DNA from: Eggerthellaceae bacterium UBA5808 | GTDB lineage: Bacteria > Actinomycetota > Coriobacteriia > Coriobacteriales > Eggerthellaceae | DNA: 11,990 bases | Direction of reading: 5' to 3' | Assembly: GCA_002417975.1 (NCBI GenBank) | Contig: DIDE01000017.1 | Location: 1 to 11,990, forward strand | In this document: positions 1 to 7,378 of the stretch, piece after piece | Layout: each line of letters begins with the position of its first letter | Numbering within the stretch: position 1 is the stretch's first letter | Position numbers and translations under genes: made by a program | Notes under the pieces: generated by a model | Databases searched by the model: none | What the model was told of the DNA's origin: nothing | The model's input: the letters and a program-made list of their open reading frames with translations, nothing else

Positions 1-2
1 AC

Positions 3-677
3 TACTATGAACATGTTGATGCCGGCGATGCCTCAGATGCTTTGTCCTCTGTAAAACATTCGAATCCTAGCAGAACAGATACATTGCAGCGCGTGTTTGA
101 TGATTTCCCGTATGGGCATCCATTTGATCCCATTGATTATCTGAATGTCATTCGTGTACGTCCGATTATCTGGTCGGCGTTGTATCGTCGTTCGATGCTA
201 ATTGACAATGACATTATGCTGAGCCCGACCCCTGGTGCCTCTTTTCAAGATACATCCTTTGTCCAGCAATGCTGGATTGCGGCACGCCGTGTTATTCTGC
301 TCGAAGGTGGGTATTTACACTACCGTATTGATAATGATGCATCATCGTCAAAGTCAAACGCAAAGGTGTTTGCGATCTGTGGTGAGTATGAGCGTACGTT
401 TGATTTTTTGCGCAAACGTGGGGATCATTGCTACGGAACATTCGCTCCTATGCTTAATGCAATGCGTTTTGATGGCTATACATGGAACTACAGCCGTATC
501 GCTCCATTATCTCATCGTGCGTTTGCTCAACGTTGGGCGCAAGAGATGAAACAGGCTCAAGACGAAGGGTCTCTCGATGTCCGTTTGTTGAATGAACGTT
601 ATCAGAAACGTCTTTCGTTGCTGCTTGACGATGTTGATGCTTTTTGCCGAAAGTATCCCGATACTATTGAGCTGTAG
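3..677 (+). CDS. Glycosyltransferase family 2, C-terminal part (cut by window edge)
   Basis: The reading frame is open from base 3 through a TAG stop at 675-677, so the gene begins left of the window. An in-frame TTG at 42 exists but is not a convincing start, because the protein reads on upstream. The visible part lacks the N-terminal nucleotide-binding half and the DxD motif. It shows the distal pattern of many capsule GT2 enzymes: a Trp-Ser-Ala-Leu-Tyr-Arg-Arg segment, then Pro-Gly-Ala-Ser-Phe-Gln-Asp-Thr-Ser-Phe, then Tyr-Arg-Ile-Asp-Asn followed by Ala-Ser-Ser-Ser, and a Gly-Glu-Tyr-Glu-Arg helix. This C-terminal region is typically found in enzymes adding sugars to a lipid-linked repeat unit at the inner membrane face. 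Donor and acceptor cannot be told. It converges on the next gene with only 10 bases between stop codons, leaving no room for a dedicated terminator. The family assignment is fairly sure from the motif pattern. Confidence 0.82.
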   Translation, partial: YYEHVDAGDASDALSSVKHSNPSRTDTLQRVFDDFPYGHPFDPIDYLNVIRVRPIIWSALYRRSMLIDNDIMLSPTPGASFQDTSFVQQCWIAARRVILLEGGYLHYRIDNDASSSKSNAKVFAICGEYERTFDFLRKRGDHCYGTFAPMLNAMRFDGYTWNYSRIAPLSHRAFAQRWAQEMKQAQDEGSLDVRLLNERYQKRLSLLLDDVDAFCRKYPDTIEL

Positions 678-687
678 ATAGAGACAT

Positions 688-2934
688 TTACAACTGTGGT
701 AAGCTCCAATAATCATTGGTGCTATCTAAATTGGAATTGTATGTTGGGTCTCCTTGCACGATTATATCGTGCCATTTCTGATTAAGCATGCGGGCATCTT
801 TGTGAGATAACATTGGTTCTTGAATAAGATGTGCTCCATATAATTGCACATAAGGTGTATATACGCACAGTAACTGTTGAGAGGCGAGTGTTAGGCAGTA
901 ATCTGCTAGAGCGTAATCTGCATTCTGCATCGACTCATGTTTATAAAATGACTGTATGAGTGAGGTACGTGTGAGTACACAATCCGAAAGCAAGGATTGT
1001 ACGTCGCGAGGTCGATGGTTAACGCCGACATATCCTGCATCATCAGCGGGGAGATCATGCTGTAGATACCCGAGACTTCCATCTGAATGTACTGATGCTG
1101 CCATTCCTGCAAATAATCCGTCAGGTTGTATAAGGCGGGGCGCAACTGCTCCTACGGTAGCTCTTTGTCCATATCCAACAAGTGTATCAAGCCAATGTGG
1201 ATCGTTAGGAAGTAACCAGGGGCTTGCTATAAGTACGTATGAACTATGAGAGGTGTTTGCTACGACCGTTTGTACAATATCGCTCCATAGAACTGTTTCT
1301 GCTGCTTTGGACTGTGACACAGGTATGAGCTGTATGCGCGAATCGTTTTGGGCCATCTTTTGCAATTGAGCAAGGGTCTGTTTGCGTCCAGGTTGGGCTG
1401 GTTCATCTGATTGTGTAATGCCAATGCGAATGTCGAGCGATTCATAGGAGGTGCCGCCTATGAATCGCTGTAGGCTTTCCACGCGGCTCATGTCCATAAA
1501 TGGATCACGCTGGTTATCGGTCGAATCGATGTTTACCGATAGTGTAGCGTCCAGAGCCCGTTCGTTATAGGCATCAAAGGGTATGACCATCGTTACTGTT
1601 GGTCTTGGGGTGGGACAGATAAACTGTGCGCGATACGTCGAAGGTTGTGATGCAAAGTCAACATGTGCATTAATCGCGCAACGTTTTAGATGGTCAGCTA
1701 TTGCATACCGCCCAGCTTTTTGAGCATAAGGTTTGCTATCAACGTTTTCACTCATAGATCCAGGATGCTGACGCCAATGGTAGAGCACCTTGGAAACGTG
1801 CTGTATATGTTGTGTGTGCTCAAAACTTTTAAGTGTGAGGTCATAATCCTGGGCACCGTCGTAGCGAGCATTCGAGCGCTCGGTACAATCAATGATTCTT
1901 TTGCTTACGGCAAGAAAGTGAATAACATAATCATTCGAATAGAGTAAGTCGATATTTGCGTTGGGTTTAAAGAGGGGACTATTGTTATTTGTTCCTTCTT
2001 CATCGATGCTGTCTTCGTCACAATAGAGCAGATCAATATTTAGATCATCTTTTATTGCCTGGACGTATTCATGTAATGCATTAGGCTCGAGTGTGTCGTC
2101 ATGGTCCATAAAGCAGAGGTAATCACCTTGTGCGACGCTGATACCTTGATTTGTATTAGCGGCGATGCCCTGGTTACTAGGCAGGGTCACAATAGAGATG
2201 CGTTGATCTTTTTGGGCGTAAGAAGCAAGTGCTGTGCTGAGCTTCTCGTTCTCTGGGCTTGCATTGACGAGGATGTATTCCCACTTGCCATACGATTGCG
2301 CACGTACTGACTCGATCGCTGCTTGCAAAAACAACGACGGCGTATTGAACACTGGGGTGATGATACTCATAAGTGGATCATCGTCTGTATATGCACGTTG
2401 TTTTTGATGTTCTATCTCATCTTCATGTGCTCGGTGTGCTTCGAACCATCGACGATAGCGTTCAGCGTCAACACATGCATTGGCTGTTTCTTGCTCGTAG
2501 GCGTATTTTATTTGATGTCGTTTGGCTAGTCCGACCGTTGTGCGCGCAATGGTCGTGCGGCTATCCAAATCAATGAGACGAAGAGTAAATCGTCGAACGC
2601 GATGGGGAACACGAACGGAAAGTTCTGTATACATACATGACCCATGTTGGTAGCTGCCTCTGACCACGACCGAAGCGATAGATAAAGATTCAGGGAATCC
2701 TTGTACCGAATAGGAAAGATGATGCGGCGCGTGCGCTTTTGTTATACACGTAAAAATCCAAAGGTAGGTATCGCCATGATCGCGATATGCTCCGTTGGTA
2801 ATAATTGAGGGAACCTTAGATTGATTATGCTTGCGATGGTCCATGCTGCTCACGTGAAAACGGCATCCTCTCTTGCTTGAACGTATACCTGTGCGGTGCG
2901 TTCTCTCATGCATAACGGTGTATCGATCGGGCAA
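688..2934 (-). CDS. Large two-domain family 2 glycosyltransferase with a degenerate second domain
   Basis: About 748 residues from a TTG start. In-frame ATG codons at 2913 (741 aa) and 2844 (718 aa) are alternatives. None has a good Shine-Dalgarno sequence and the first 40 residues are basic and unrecognised, so the start is uncertain. Residues about 70-185 form the beta-rich leader common in large rhamnosyl/O-antigen-type GT2 proteins. Residues about 188-430 are a GT-A domain: SIITPVFNTP (190-199), GIAANTNQGI, then the metal-binding Asp-His-Asp-Asp (277-280), DLLYCDEDS, DGAQDYDL (359-366) and YHWR. Residues about 445-748 resemble a second GT2 domain (VGAVAPRLIQPDG, a DYCLTLA stretch, and a C-terminal GDPTYNSNLD), but the expected Asn-Asn-Asp-Thr is replaced by IASPW near 569-573, so this half is probably not catalytic. 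One first-domain residue is also unusual: Asn224 sits where Asp is common. The likely role is sugar transfer onto a surface polysaccharide; the sugar is unknown. Confidence 0.85.
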   Translation of the reverse strand: MPDRYTVMHERTHRTGIRSSKRGCRFHVSSMDHRKHNQSKVPSIITNGAYRDHGDTYLWIFTCITKAHAPHHLSYSVQGFPESLSIASVVVRGSYQHGSCMYTELSVRVPHRVRRFTLRLIDLDSRTTIARTTVGLAKRHQIKYAYEQETANACVDAERYRRWFEAHRAHEDEIEHQKQRAYTDDDPLMSIITPVFNTPSLFLQAAIESVRAQSYGKWEYILVNASPENEKLSTALASYAQKDQRISIVTLPSNQGIAANTNQGISVAQGDYLCFMDHDDTLEPNALHEYVQAIKDDLNIDLLYCDEDSIDEEGTNNNSPLFKPNANIDLLYSNDYVIHFLAVSKRIIDCTERSNARYDGAQDYDLTLKSFEHTQHIQHVSKVLYHWRQHPGSMSENVDSKPYAQKAGRYAIADHLKRCAINAHVDFASQPSTYRAQFICPTPRPTVTMVIPFDAYNERALDATLSVNIDSTDNQRDPFMDMSRVESLQRFIGGTSYESLDIRIGITQSDEPAQPGRKQTLAQLQKMAQNDSRIQLIPVSQSKAAETVLWSDIVQTVVANTSHSSYVLIASPWLLPNDPHWLDTLVGYGQRATVGAVAPRLIQPDGLFAGMAASVHSDGSLGYLQHDLPADDAGYVGVNHRPRDVQSLLSDCVLTRTSLIQSFYKHESMQNADYALADYCLTLASQQLLCVYTPYVQLYGAHLIQEPMLSHKDARMLNQKWHDIIVQGDPTYNSNLDSTNDYWSLPQL

Positions 2935-3159
2935 AGATAAGCGCTCACTATGCTCGATTAGTATCAGATAGTAAGGCTTCTTTGTTCCATGATGCCTATG
3001 AGTCTCTGATCCACTATACTGTTTATCCTATCATGTCCTACTATGCTTTCGAACTAATGCGATAAAATGCGAATAGGTCGTATAGTATCTGCTATGTTTA
3101 TACACGGTTAATCTAGTTTTGAGATACGAGACATAGTTCGTAATGAAGGAGTTATCTGC
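2935..3159. other. Divergent intergenic region
   Basis: These 225 bases lie between two divergently read glycosyltransferase genes and should hold promoters for both. AT-rich -10-like hexamers occur (for example TATAGT at 3081-3086 on the plus strand), but I found no convincing -35 partner at proper spacing for either direction. The one clear signal is the Shine-Dalgarno AAGGAG at 3146-3151, eight bases before the ATG at 3160. No hairpin followed by a T run was seen. Confidence 0.5.
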
Positions 3160-4191
3160 ATGCCTGCTGTTTCAGTTGTTGTTCCGAGCTATAACGTTGC
3201 TCCTTATATTGGTGAATGCATTCGCTCACTACAAAATCAAACATTACATGATTTTGAGGTGATTATCGTTGATGATCATTCATCTGATGATTCATGCGCG
3301 TGCGCTCAGGCTGCCATTGAAGGTGACGATCGCTTTACCTTGATTGCGCTTCCGGAAAATAATGGTCAATCACATGCAAGAAATGTTGGCATAGAGCATG
3401 CGAGTGGTACGTATATTACTTTTCTTGATGCAGACGATTATTACGAGGATACGGCACTTGCTCAGCTATCTAAGCGCGCACAACGTGATCGTCTTGATCT
3501 TTTATTCTTTTCTGCTTCGACCTTTTATGAATCGCGTGAGCTCCGCCGTACTCATAACGAAAATCAAGATGATCGAGCCGATATTGATGGTGTGATGGCA
3601 GGAACGGACCTTTTTGTCTCATTTGAGGATACGGAATCATTCCGCCCTTCTGCATGCCTCTTTGTCATGCGTCGCTCCTTGTTGGAATCTTCTTCCTTAC
3701 GATTCGAGGAGGGGATTATTCATGAAGACCTGCTATTCACTATTCTTGCTATGGCGCAAGGGAAACGTACTGCGTTTATGAATACGAGCCTATATCATCG
3801 TCGTATGCGTGAGGGGTCGACGATGACGACAAAGCGTGGCATGCGTAACATCAATGGACTTTTTACGGTCGCTCTCCGTCTTCAGGAATGGCTACACGAG
3901 CATGTCGATTTGCTATCCTCATCTTATGTTGATGCATTTTGTCATGAGCTTTTTATTACTTGGGACCAGCTTGCGCGCGATAGCAATCGGGTGACAAAGC
4001 AGGAACTTGATGCATATCGTGATGGGCTCAGTGCATCTGATCGTGCTACCTTTGATCTCATCGTTTTTGAACACGGGAAGATGCTTGATAGTGTCTACCA
4101 TGAAGTGTACGATAGCCTAACATTCCGCATCGGCCGAGTATTTATGGCATTTCCAAGCTGGCTTAAAAGCCGGATCAAGATGCCAAGTTGA
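3160..4191 (+). CDS. Glycosyltransferase family 2
   Basis: A 343-residue protein with a single N-terminal GT-A domain. The start is well supported: ATG with AAGGAG eight bases upstream, and the family's conserved beta strand begins at once (VSVVVPSYNV, residues 4-13). Further motifs are VDDHSSD (38-44), SHARNVGIEHASG (71-83) and the metal-binding Asp-Ala-Asp-Asp (90-93). A later HEDLLF segment (about 189-194) fits the catalytic-base region of this group. The C-terminal 100 residues are helical and basic and end in a Phe-Pro-Ser-Trp-Leu-Lys stretch, which probably helps it sit at the membrane. Family members transfer one sugar from a nucleotide donor to a lipid-linked or peptidoglycan-linked glycan; the exact sugar cannot be read from sequence. 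Its last 17 bases overlap the 3' end of the neighbouring transporter on the other strand. Confidence 0.9.
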   Translation: MPAVSVVVPSYNVAPYIGECIRSLQNQTLHDFEVIIVDDHSSDDSCACAQAAIEGDDRFTLIALPENNGQSHARNVGIEHASGTYITFLDADDYYEDTALAQLSKRAQRDRLDLLFFSASTFYESRELRRTHNENQDDRADIDGVMAGTDLFVSFEDTESFRPSACLFVMRRSLLESSSLRFEEGIIHEDLLFTILAMAQGKRTAFMNTSLYHRRMREGSTMTTKRGMRNINGLFTVALRLQEWLHEHVDLLSSSYVDAFCHELFITWDQLARDSNRVTKQELDAYRDGLSASDRATFDLIVFEHGKMLDSVYHEVYDSLTFRIGRVFMAFPSWLKSRIKMPS

Positions 4192-5440
4192 TATTTACGT
4201 TCATTTCTTTGCCCTGTTTCCTGCGCAGGTAATAATCTGCGGTTGCGGCGAATAGAGCGCATGACGAAGAGTTCAATGCGGTTTCGCACGAATCTTGAAT
4301 TACTCCGATAATGAATCCTACACCAACGACTTGCATAGCGATGTCGTTGTTGATACCGAATAAACTGCAAGCAAGAGGTATGAGCAGAAGCGATCCTCCT
4401 GCGACGCCGGATGTCCCTGCGGCAGACAAGGAAGCAAGTACGCAAAGAATAACTGCAGTAATAGGATCAACATTAATACCGACGGTATGTGCTGTGGCGA
4501 GTGCCATAACAGAGATCGTGACTGCTGCGCCTGCCATATTGATTGTTGCGCCCAGAGGGATTGAAACAGAGTAGTTATCTTTATTAAGTCCAAGCTTGCG
4601 GCATAATTCCAAATTAACGGGAATGTTCGCAGCACTGCTACGCGTAAAGAACGCGGTAATGCCACTGTCTTTAAGACAACGAAAAACGAGTGGATAAGGA
4701 TTTTGGCGAATATTAATAAAGACAATCAAGGGGTTTGTCACGAGTGCAACAATAAGCATGCATCCCACGAGTACGATTAAAAGTGTGCCATATTCCGTAA
4801 AAATGCTTAGTCCGCTTGTCGAAACAGCATTGTAGACAAGTCCGCATACACCGAATGGTACAAAGTCTATAACCCAACGAACGATTTGGGATACAGCATC
4901 GGAGAGATTCGTAAGCATTGTCTTAGTGCTTTCGGCAGCAATACGTAATGCGATACCAATGAGAACCGCCCACGCAAGGATCCCCAAGAAGTTTGCTTTT
5001 GCGAGTGCATCAATGGGATTCGCTACCAAATTCATTAGTAATGCATGGAATACCTCGCTGAACGAACTCGGTGATGAACTTACTGTGCTGTCAACATCGG
5101 TAAGGGTGAGCGTTATAGGAAAGATTGCACAGGCAATAACGGCAACGAGAGCCGCTATGAATGTGCTAATTGCAAAAAGAAGGATGACATGTTTCATTGC
5201 TCCCTGTGCGCGAGCTTTGCAGAGTGCAGCGATAACAAGGCAAAAGACCAAAATAGGTGCAACGGCCTTAAGTGCAGCTACATAGAGTGTACCAAGCAAA
5301 CTAAGCGCATCGATATTAGGCACAAAGAGTGCAAGTAGTATACCAACAATCATGCCTAATATGATACGTTGTATAAAACTTACTTTGTTCCATTTTTCTT
5401 TTACATAATGCAGGCAGTTAACCCTTTTTGTATTAGACAT
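4175..5440 (-). CDS. sstT: Serine/threonine:Na+ symporter SstT, variant copy
   Basis: A 421-residue polytopic membrane protein of the dicarboxylate/amino acid:cation symporter family, very close in motif order to E. coli SstT, which imports serine and threonine with sodium. Visible signatures are FFTRSSAANIPVN (264-276), SIPLGATINMAGAA (293-306), GVAGGSLLLIPLA (345-357) and QDSCETALNSS (382-392). The ATG at 5440 is preceded by GAAGGGG nine bases upstream. It is about 79% identical to the copy at 5722-6984 over 400 aligned residues by hand count, with nine extra N-terminal residues. Oddity: Cys394 (codon TGC at 4259-4261) stands where the other copy and E. coli SstT have Asp; this aligns with GltPh Asp405, a Na1 ligand. 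Its 3' end overlaps the convergent glycosyltransferase by 17 bases, and no canonical terminator follows. Placement inside a glycan locus is unexplained. Confidence 0.95.
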   Translation of the reverse strand: MSNTKRVNCLHYVKEKWNKVSFIQRIILGMIVGILLALFVPNIDALSLLGTLYVAALKAVAPILVFCLVIAALCKARAQGAMKHVILLFAISTFIAALVAVIACAIFPITLTLTDVDSTVSSSPSSFSEVFHALLMNLVANPIDALAKANFLGILAWAVLIGIALRIAAESTKTMLTNLSDAVSQIVRWVIDFVPFGVCGLVYNAVSTSGLSIFTEYGTLLIVLVGCMLIVALVTNPLIVFINIRQNPYPLVFRCLKDSGITAFFTRSSAANIPVNLELCRKLGLNKDNYSVSIPLGATINMAGAAVTISVMALATAHTVGINVDPITAVILCVLASLSAAGTSGVAGGSLLLIPLACSLFGINNDIAMQVVGVGFIIGVIQDSCETALNSSSCALFAATADYYLRRKQGKEMNVNINLAS

Positions 5441-5484
5441 GCTATACAGCCCCTTCTGCGCTTACTGTTAGTCAAATAGTACGG

Positions 5485-5514
5485 ATGGATACGTATACAG
5501 GGGGGAGTATCCAT
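5485..5514. repeat. Perfect inverted repeat upstream of the variant sstT
   Basis: The arms ATGGATAC (5485-5492) and GTATCCAT (5507-5514) are perfect 8-base complements around a 14-base spacer that contains the palindrome GTATAC and a run of six G. It lies 45-74 bases upstream of the ATG at 5440, in the promoter or leader region. It could be an operator or a leader hairpin. There is no adjacent T run, so it is not an intrinsic terminator. I see no matching repeat upstream of the other sstT copy. Confidence 0.4.
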
Positions 5515-5641
5515 GCGCGCCGATTTATTATGATTATCGGGTAAATCTATCGTTTGCAGAGTTATGTTAGTTGGCGCTATCAGTATGCCTAGCGGTATAT
5601 TTACTGTCTATAAGTATCAATGTAGAGGTAGTTTGTGCTAC

Positions 5642-5674
5642 AAAAAACCTCCACTCTGTGCAGAGTGGAGGTTT
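5642..5674 (-). terminator. Rho-independent terminator after the right-hand sstT
   Basis: The arms at 5645-5658 and 5661-5674 are perfect complements over 14 bases (AAACCTCCACTCTG and its reverse complement), with a realistic stem of 12-13 pairs and a tight loop. Read on the minus strand, the stem runs into six T (5647-5642). It sits 48 bases past the stop of the sstT gene at 5722-6984 and upstream of the next minus-strand sstT, so the two copies are probably transcribed separately. Confidence 0.92.
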
Positions 5675-5721
5675 GGATAAAACGTCTATGTACGTTAGAT
5701 CAATAAGAGAAATTTTACCTG

Positions 5722-6984
5722 TTATTTTACGGGAGTCGTATAAGCAGTTGTTTCGTCTGCTTTTGGCAGATCGATATTCTTTCCCTTTTTGCGGCGTGTA
5801 TAGAATTCTGCAGTTGCAGCGAACAGGGCATCGGAGGAAGAGTTTAATGCGGTTTCGCAAGAGTCTTGAATAACACCAATGATGAAGCCAACGCCAACAA
5901 CTTGCATAGCGATATCGTTGTCGATTCCGAATAAGCTACAAGCAAGGGGGATCAGCAAAAGGGACCCACCTGCAACACCCGAAGCTCCTGCAGCAGATAA
6001 TGCAGCAAGAACACAGAGAATAACAGCAGTGACAGGATCGACCGTAATTCCAACGGTATGTGCTGCGGTCATTGCCATAACAGAAATGGTAATAGCTGCA
6101 CCAGCCATATTGATTGTCGCGCCAAGAGGAATAGAAACCGAATAGTTATCTTTGTTGAGTCCTAGCTTGCGGCATAACTCCATATTGACGGGGATATTTG
6201 CAGCACTACTACGCGTAAAGAATGCGGTGATGCCGCTATCTTTGAGGCAGCGGAGAACAAGGGGATATGGATTTCTGTGAATGTTTAAAAAGACGATTAA
6301 AGGGTTAGTTCCGAGTGCAATGACGAGCATACATCCAACGAGGATAAGTAGCAGTGATCCGTATTCGGTGAAAATACTTAGTCCGCTTGTTGAAACAGCG
6401 TTATATACAAGTCCACATACACCAAATGGAGCAAAGCTGATAACCCAACGGACGATCTGCGATACTGCATCTGATATATTCGAGAACATAGTTTTGGTGT
6501 GATCGGAAGCAGCGCGAAGCGCAATGCCAATGAGTGCAGCCCATACAAGGATTCCTAAGAAGTTTGCATTCGTCAGAGCATCGACGGGATTTGCTACGAC
6601 ACTCATTACGAGTGTATACAAGACATCGCCAATAGAACTTGGTGACGATTTGGTTGAACCTTCAACACCAGTAAGTGTCAGCGTGATAGGGAAAATCGTG
6701 CAGGCAATAACTGCAACAAGTGCTGCGACGAATGTACTGATTGCGTATAGAAGGATGACGTGTTTCATTGCGCCATGGGTGCTTGCCTTGCAAAGCGCAG
6801 CAATAACAAGGAAAAAGACCAGAATAGGGGCGACAGCCTTTAAGGCGGCAACAAAAACCGTGCCCAGGAGGCTGATTACGCTGATATTCGGTATGATGAC
6901 TGCGAGTATCACGCCGATGATCAAGCCGCATATAATGCGCTTGATGAGGCTGATCTCGTTCCAACGTTCCCAGATGTGCTTCAT
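5722..6984 (-). CDS. sstT: Serine/threonine:Na+ symporter SstT, canonical copy
   Basis: A 420-residue inner-membrane symporter that, by homology to E. coli SstT, takes up L-serine and L-threonine with sodium. The N-terminus goes from a short basic-aromatic segment into the first hydrophobic helix (RIICGLIIGVILAV, 16-29). Core motifs are FFTRSSAANIPVN (255-267), SIPLGATINMAGAA (284-297), GVAGGSLLLIPLA (336-348) and QDSCETALNSSSD (373-385). All expected binding residues of the two re-entrant hairpin regions are present, including Asp385, which is lost in the other copy. The start is secure: ATG with the very strong GAGGAGGA ribosome binding site six bases upstream (6991-6998). A perfect terminator follows 48 bases past the TAA stop. 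Divergence from its tandem paralogue is concentrated in the first 40 residues, a loop near 105-130, and the tail, as expected for two maintained functional genes. The soluble C-terminal tail is longer and polar. Confidence 0.96.
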   Translation of the reverse strand: MKHIWERWNEISLIKRIICGLIIGVILAVIIPNISVISLLGTVFVAALKAVAPILVFFLVIAALCKASTHGAMKHVILLYAISTFVAALVAVIACTIFPITLTLTGVEGSTKSSPSSIGDVLYTLVMSVVANPVDALTNANFLGILVWAALIGIALRAASDHTKTMFSNISDAVSQIVRWVISFAPFGVCGLVYNAVSTSGLSIFTEYGSLLLILVGCMLVIALGTNPLIVFLNIHRNPYPLVLRCLKDSGITAFFTRSSAANIPVNMELCRKLGLNKDNYSVSIPLGATINMAGAAITISVMAMTAAHTVGITVDPVTAVILCVLAALSAAGASGVAGGSLLLIPLACSLFGIDNDIAMQVVGVGFIIGVIQDSCETALNSSSDALFAATAEFYTRRKKGKNIDLPKADETTAYTTPVK

Positions 6985-7138
6985 GGGGGTTCCTCCTCGG
7001 CGATATGCAGTGAACGCATAACTCGCTGGGCGATGAAATACGCTACATATCTGCGGAATTATGACGGAATCGTTGCGCGATCATGCGTCAATCGTATGCT
7101 CGAACAATGATTCTGCCGATCTGTATATAATGTTCATA

Positions 7139-7166
7139 ATTGTAGCGTGTTCGTTTCTGCTCGCAA
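7139..7166 (-). promoter_or_regulatory. Candidate promoter for the right-hand sstT
   Basis: Read on the minus strand, TTGCGA (7166-7161) and TACAAT (7144-7139) are 16 bases apart, matching the sigma-70 consensus at 4 of 6 and 5 of 6 positions. A start just left of 7139 would give a leader of about 145-150 bases before the ATG at 6984. This rests on pattern matching only. Confidence 0.3.
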
Positions 7167-7246
7167 GTAAAAATTGGTATAAAGTCGAATAAAGGTTTCG
7201 AAGGCAGTAGGTAACCATGTTTCGTTGCTGTTCTGTATGTGAAGCA

Positions 7247-7275
7247 TTGGCACTTGTCTTGTATATCTATAGTAT
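7247..7275 (+). promoter_or_regulatory. Candidate upstream promoter for the glycan operon
   Basis: TTGGCA at 7247-7252 matches the -35 consensus at 5 of 6 positions. At 17 bases spacing it is followed by TAGTAT (7270-7275), and at 15 bases by TATAGT (7268-7273). Either could serve the plus-strand glycosyltransferase that begins about 100 bases on. Confidence is low because AT-rich hexamers are frequent here. Confidence 0.28.
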
Positions 7276-7309
7276 CGATGCCTGTATATGCGATACCTCT
7301 ATGAGTTTA

Positions 7310-7339
7310 TTGCTTCGATAGATTAATATAGGGCATAAT
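7310..7339 (+). promoter_or_regulatory. Candidate proximal promoter for the glycan operon
   Basis: TTGCTT at 7310-7315 and CATAAT at 7334-7339 are 18 bases apart. The -10 matches 5 of 6 positions and the -35 is weak. Transcription from here would begin near 7346, about 30 bases before the ATG at 7379. It competes with the candidate at 7247-7275, and sequence alone cannot choose between them. Confidence 0.28.
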
Positions 7340-7378
7340 AGTCCAGTTCGGTACTTTAACCCGATCACAAGATAAACG

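Larger units (their letters stand above)
6985..7378. other. 394-base divergent intergenic region
   Basis: This region separates the minus-strand sstT from the plus-strand glycan operon and should carry promoters for both. It holds the strong sstT ribosome binding site (6991-6998), an isolated perfect TATAAT at 7126-7131 without a good -35 partner on the plus strand, and candidate promoters listed separately. A 34-codon Cys-rich open frame at 7217-7321 on the plus strand is not convincing as a gene. No tRNA-like or riboswitch-like fold was recognised. Confidence 0.6.

Noticed and set aside
652..665. Hairpin AGTATC-CC-GATACT near the end of the left-edge glycosyltransferase
   Set aside because: The stem is short, lies inside coding sequence and has no following T run, so it is not a credible terminator.
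4926..5285. Long open frames on the strand opposite the sstT genes (also 6524-7021)
   Set aside because: They are antisense shadows of the membrane-protein coding sequence with Ala/Thr/Ile-rich low-complexity translations, and the two loci mirror each other only because the sstT copies are paralogues.
7217..7321. A 34-codon plus-strand open frame beginning ATG, rich in Cys and hydrophobic residues
   Set aside because: It has no clear ribosome binding site, overlaps candidate promoter elements, and its composition looks like translated AT-rich intergenic sequence.
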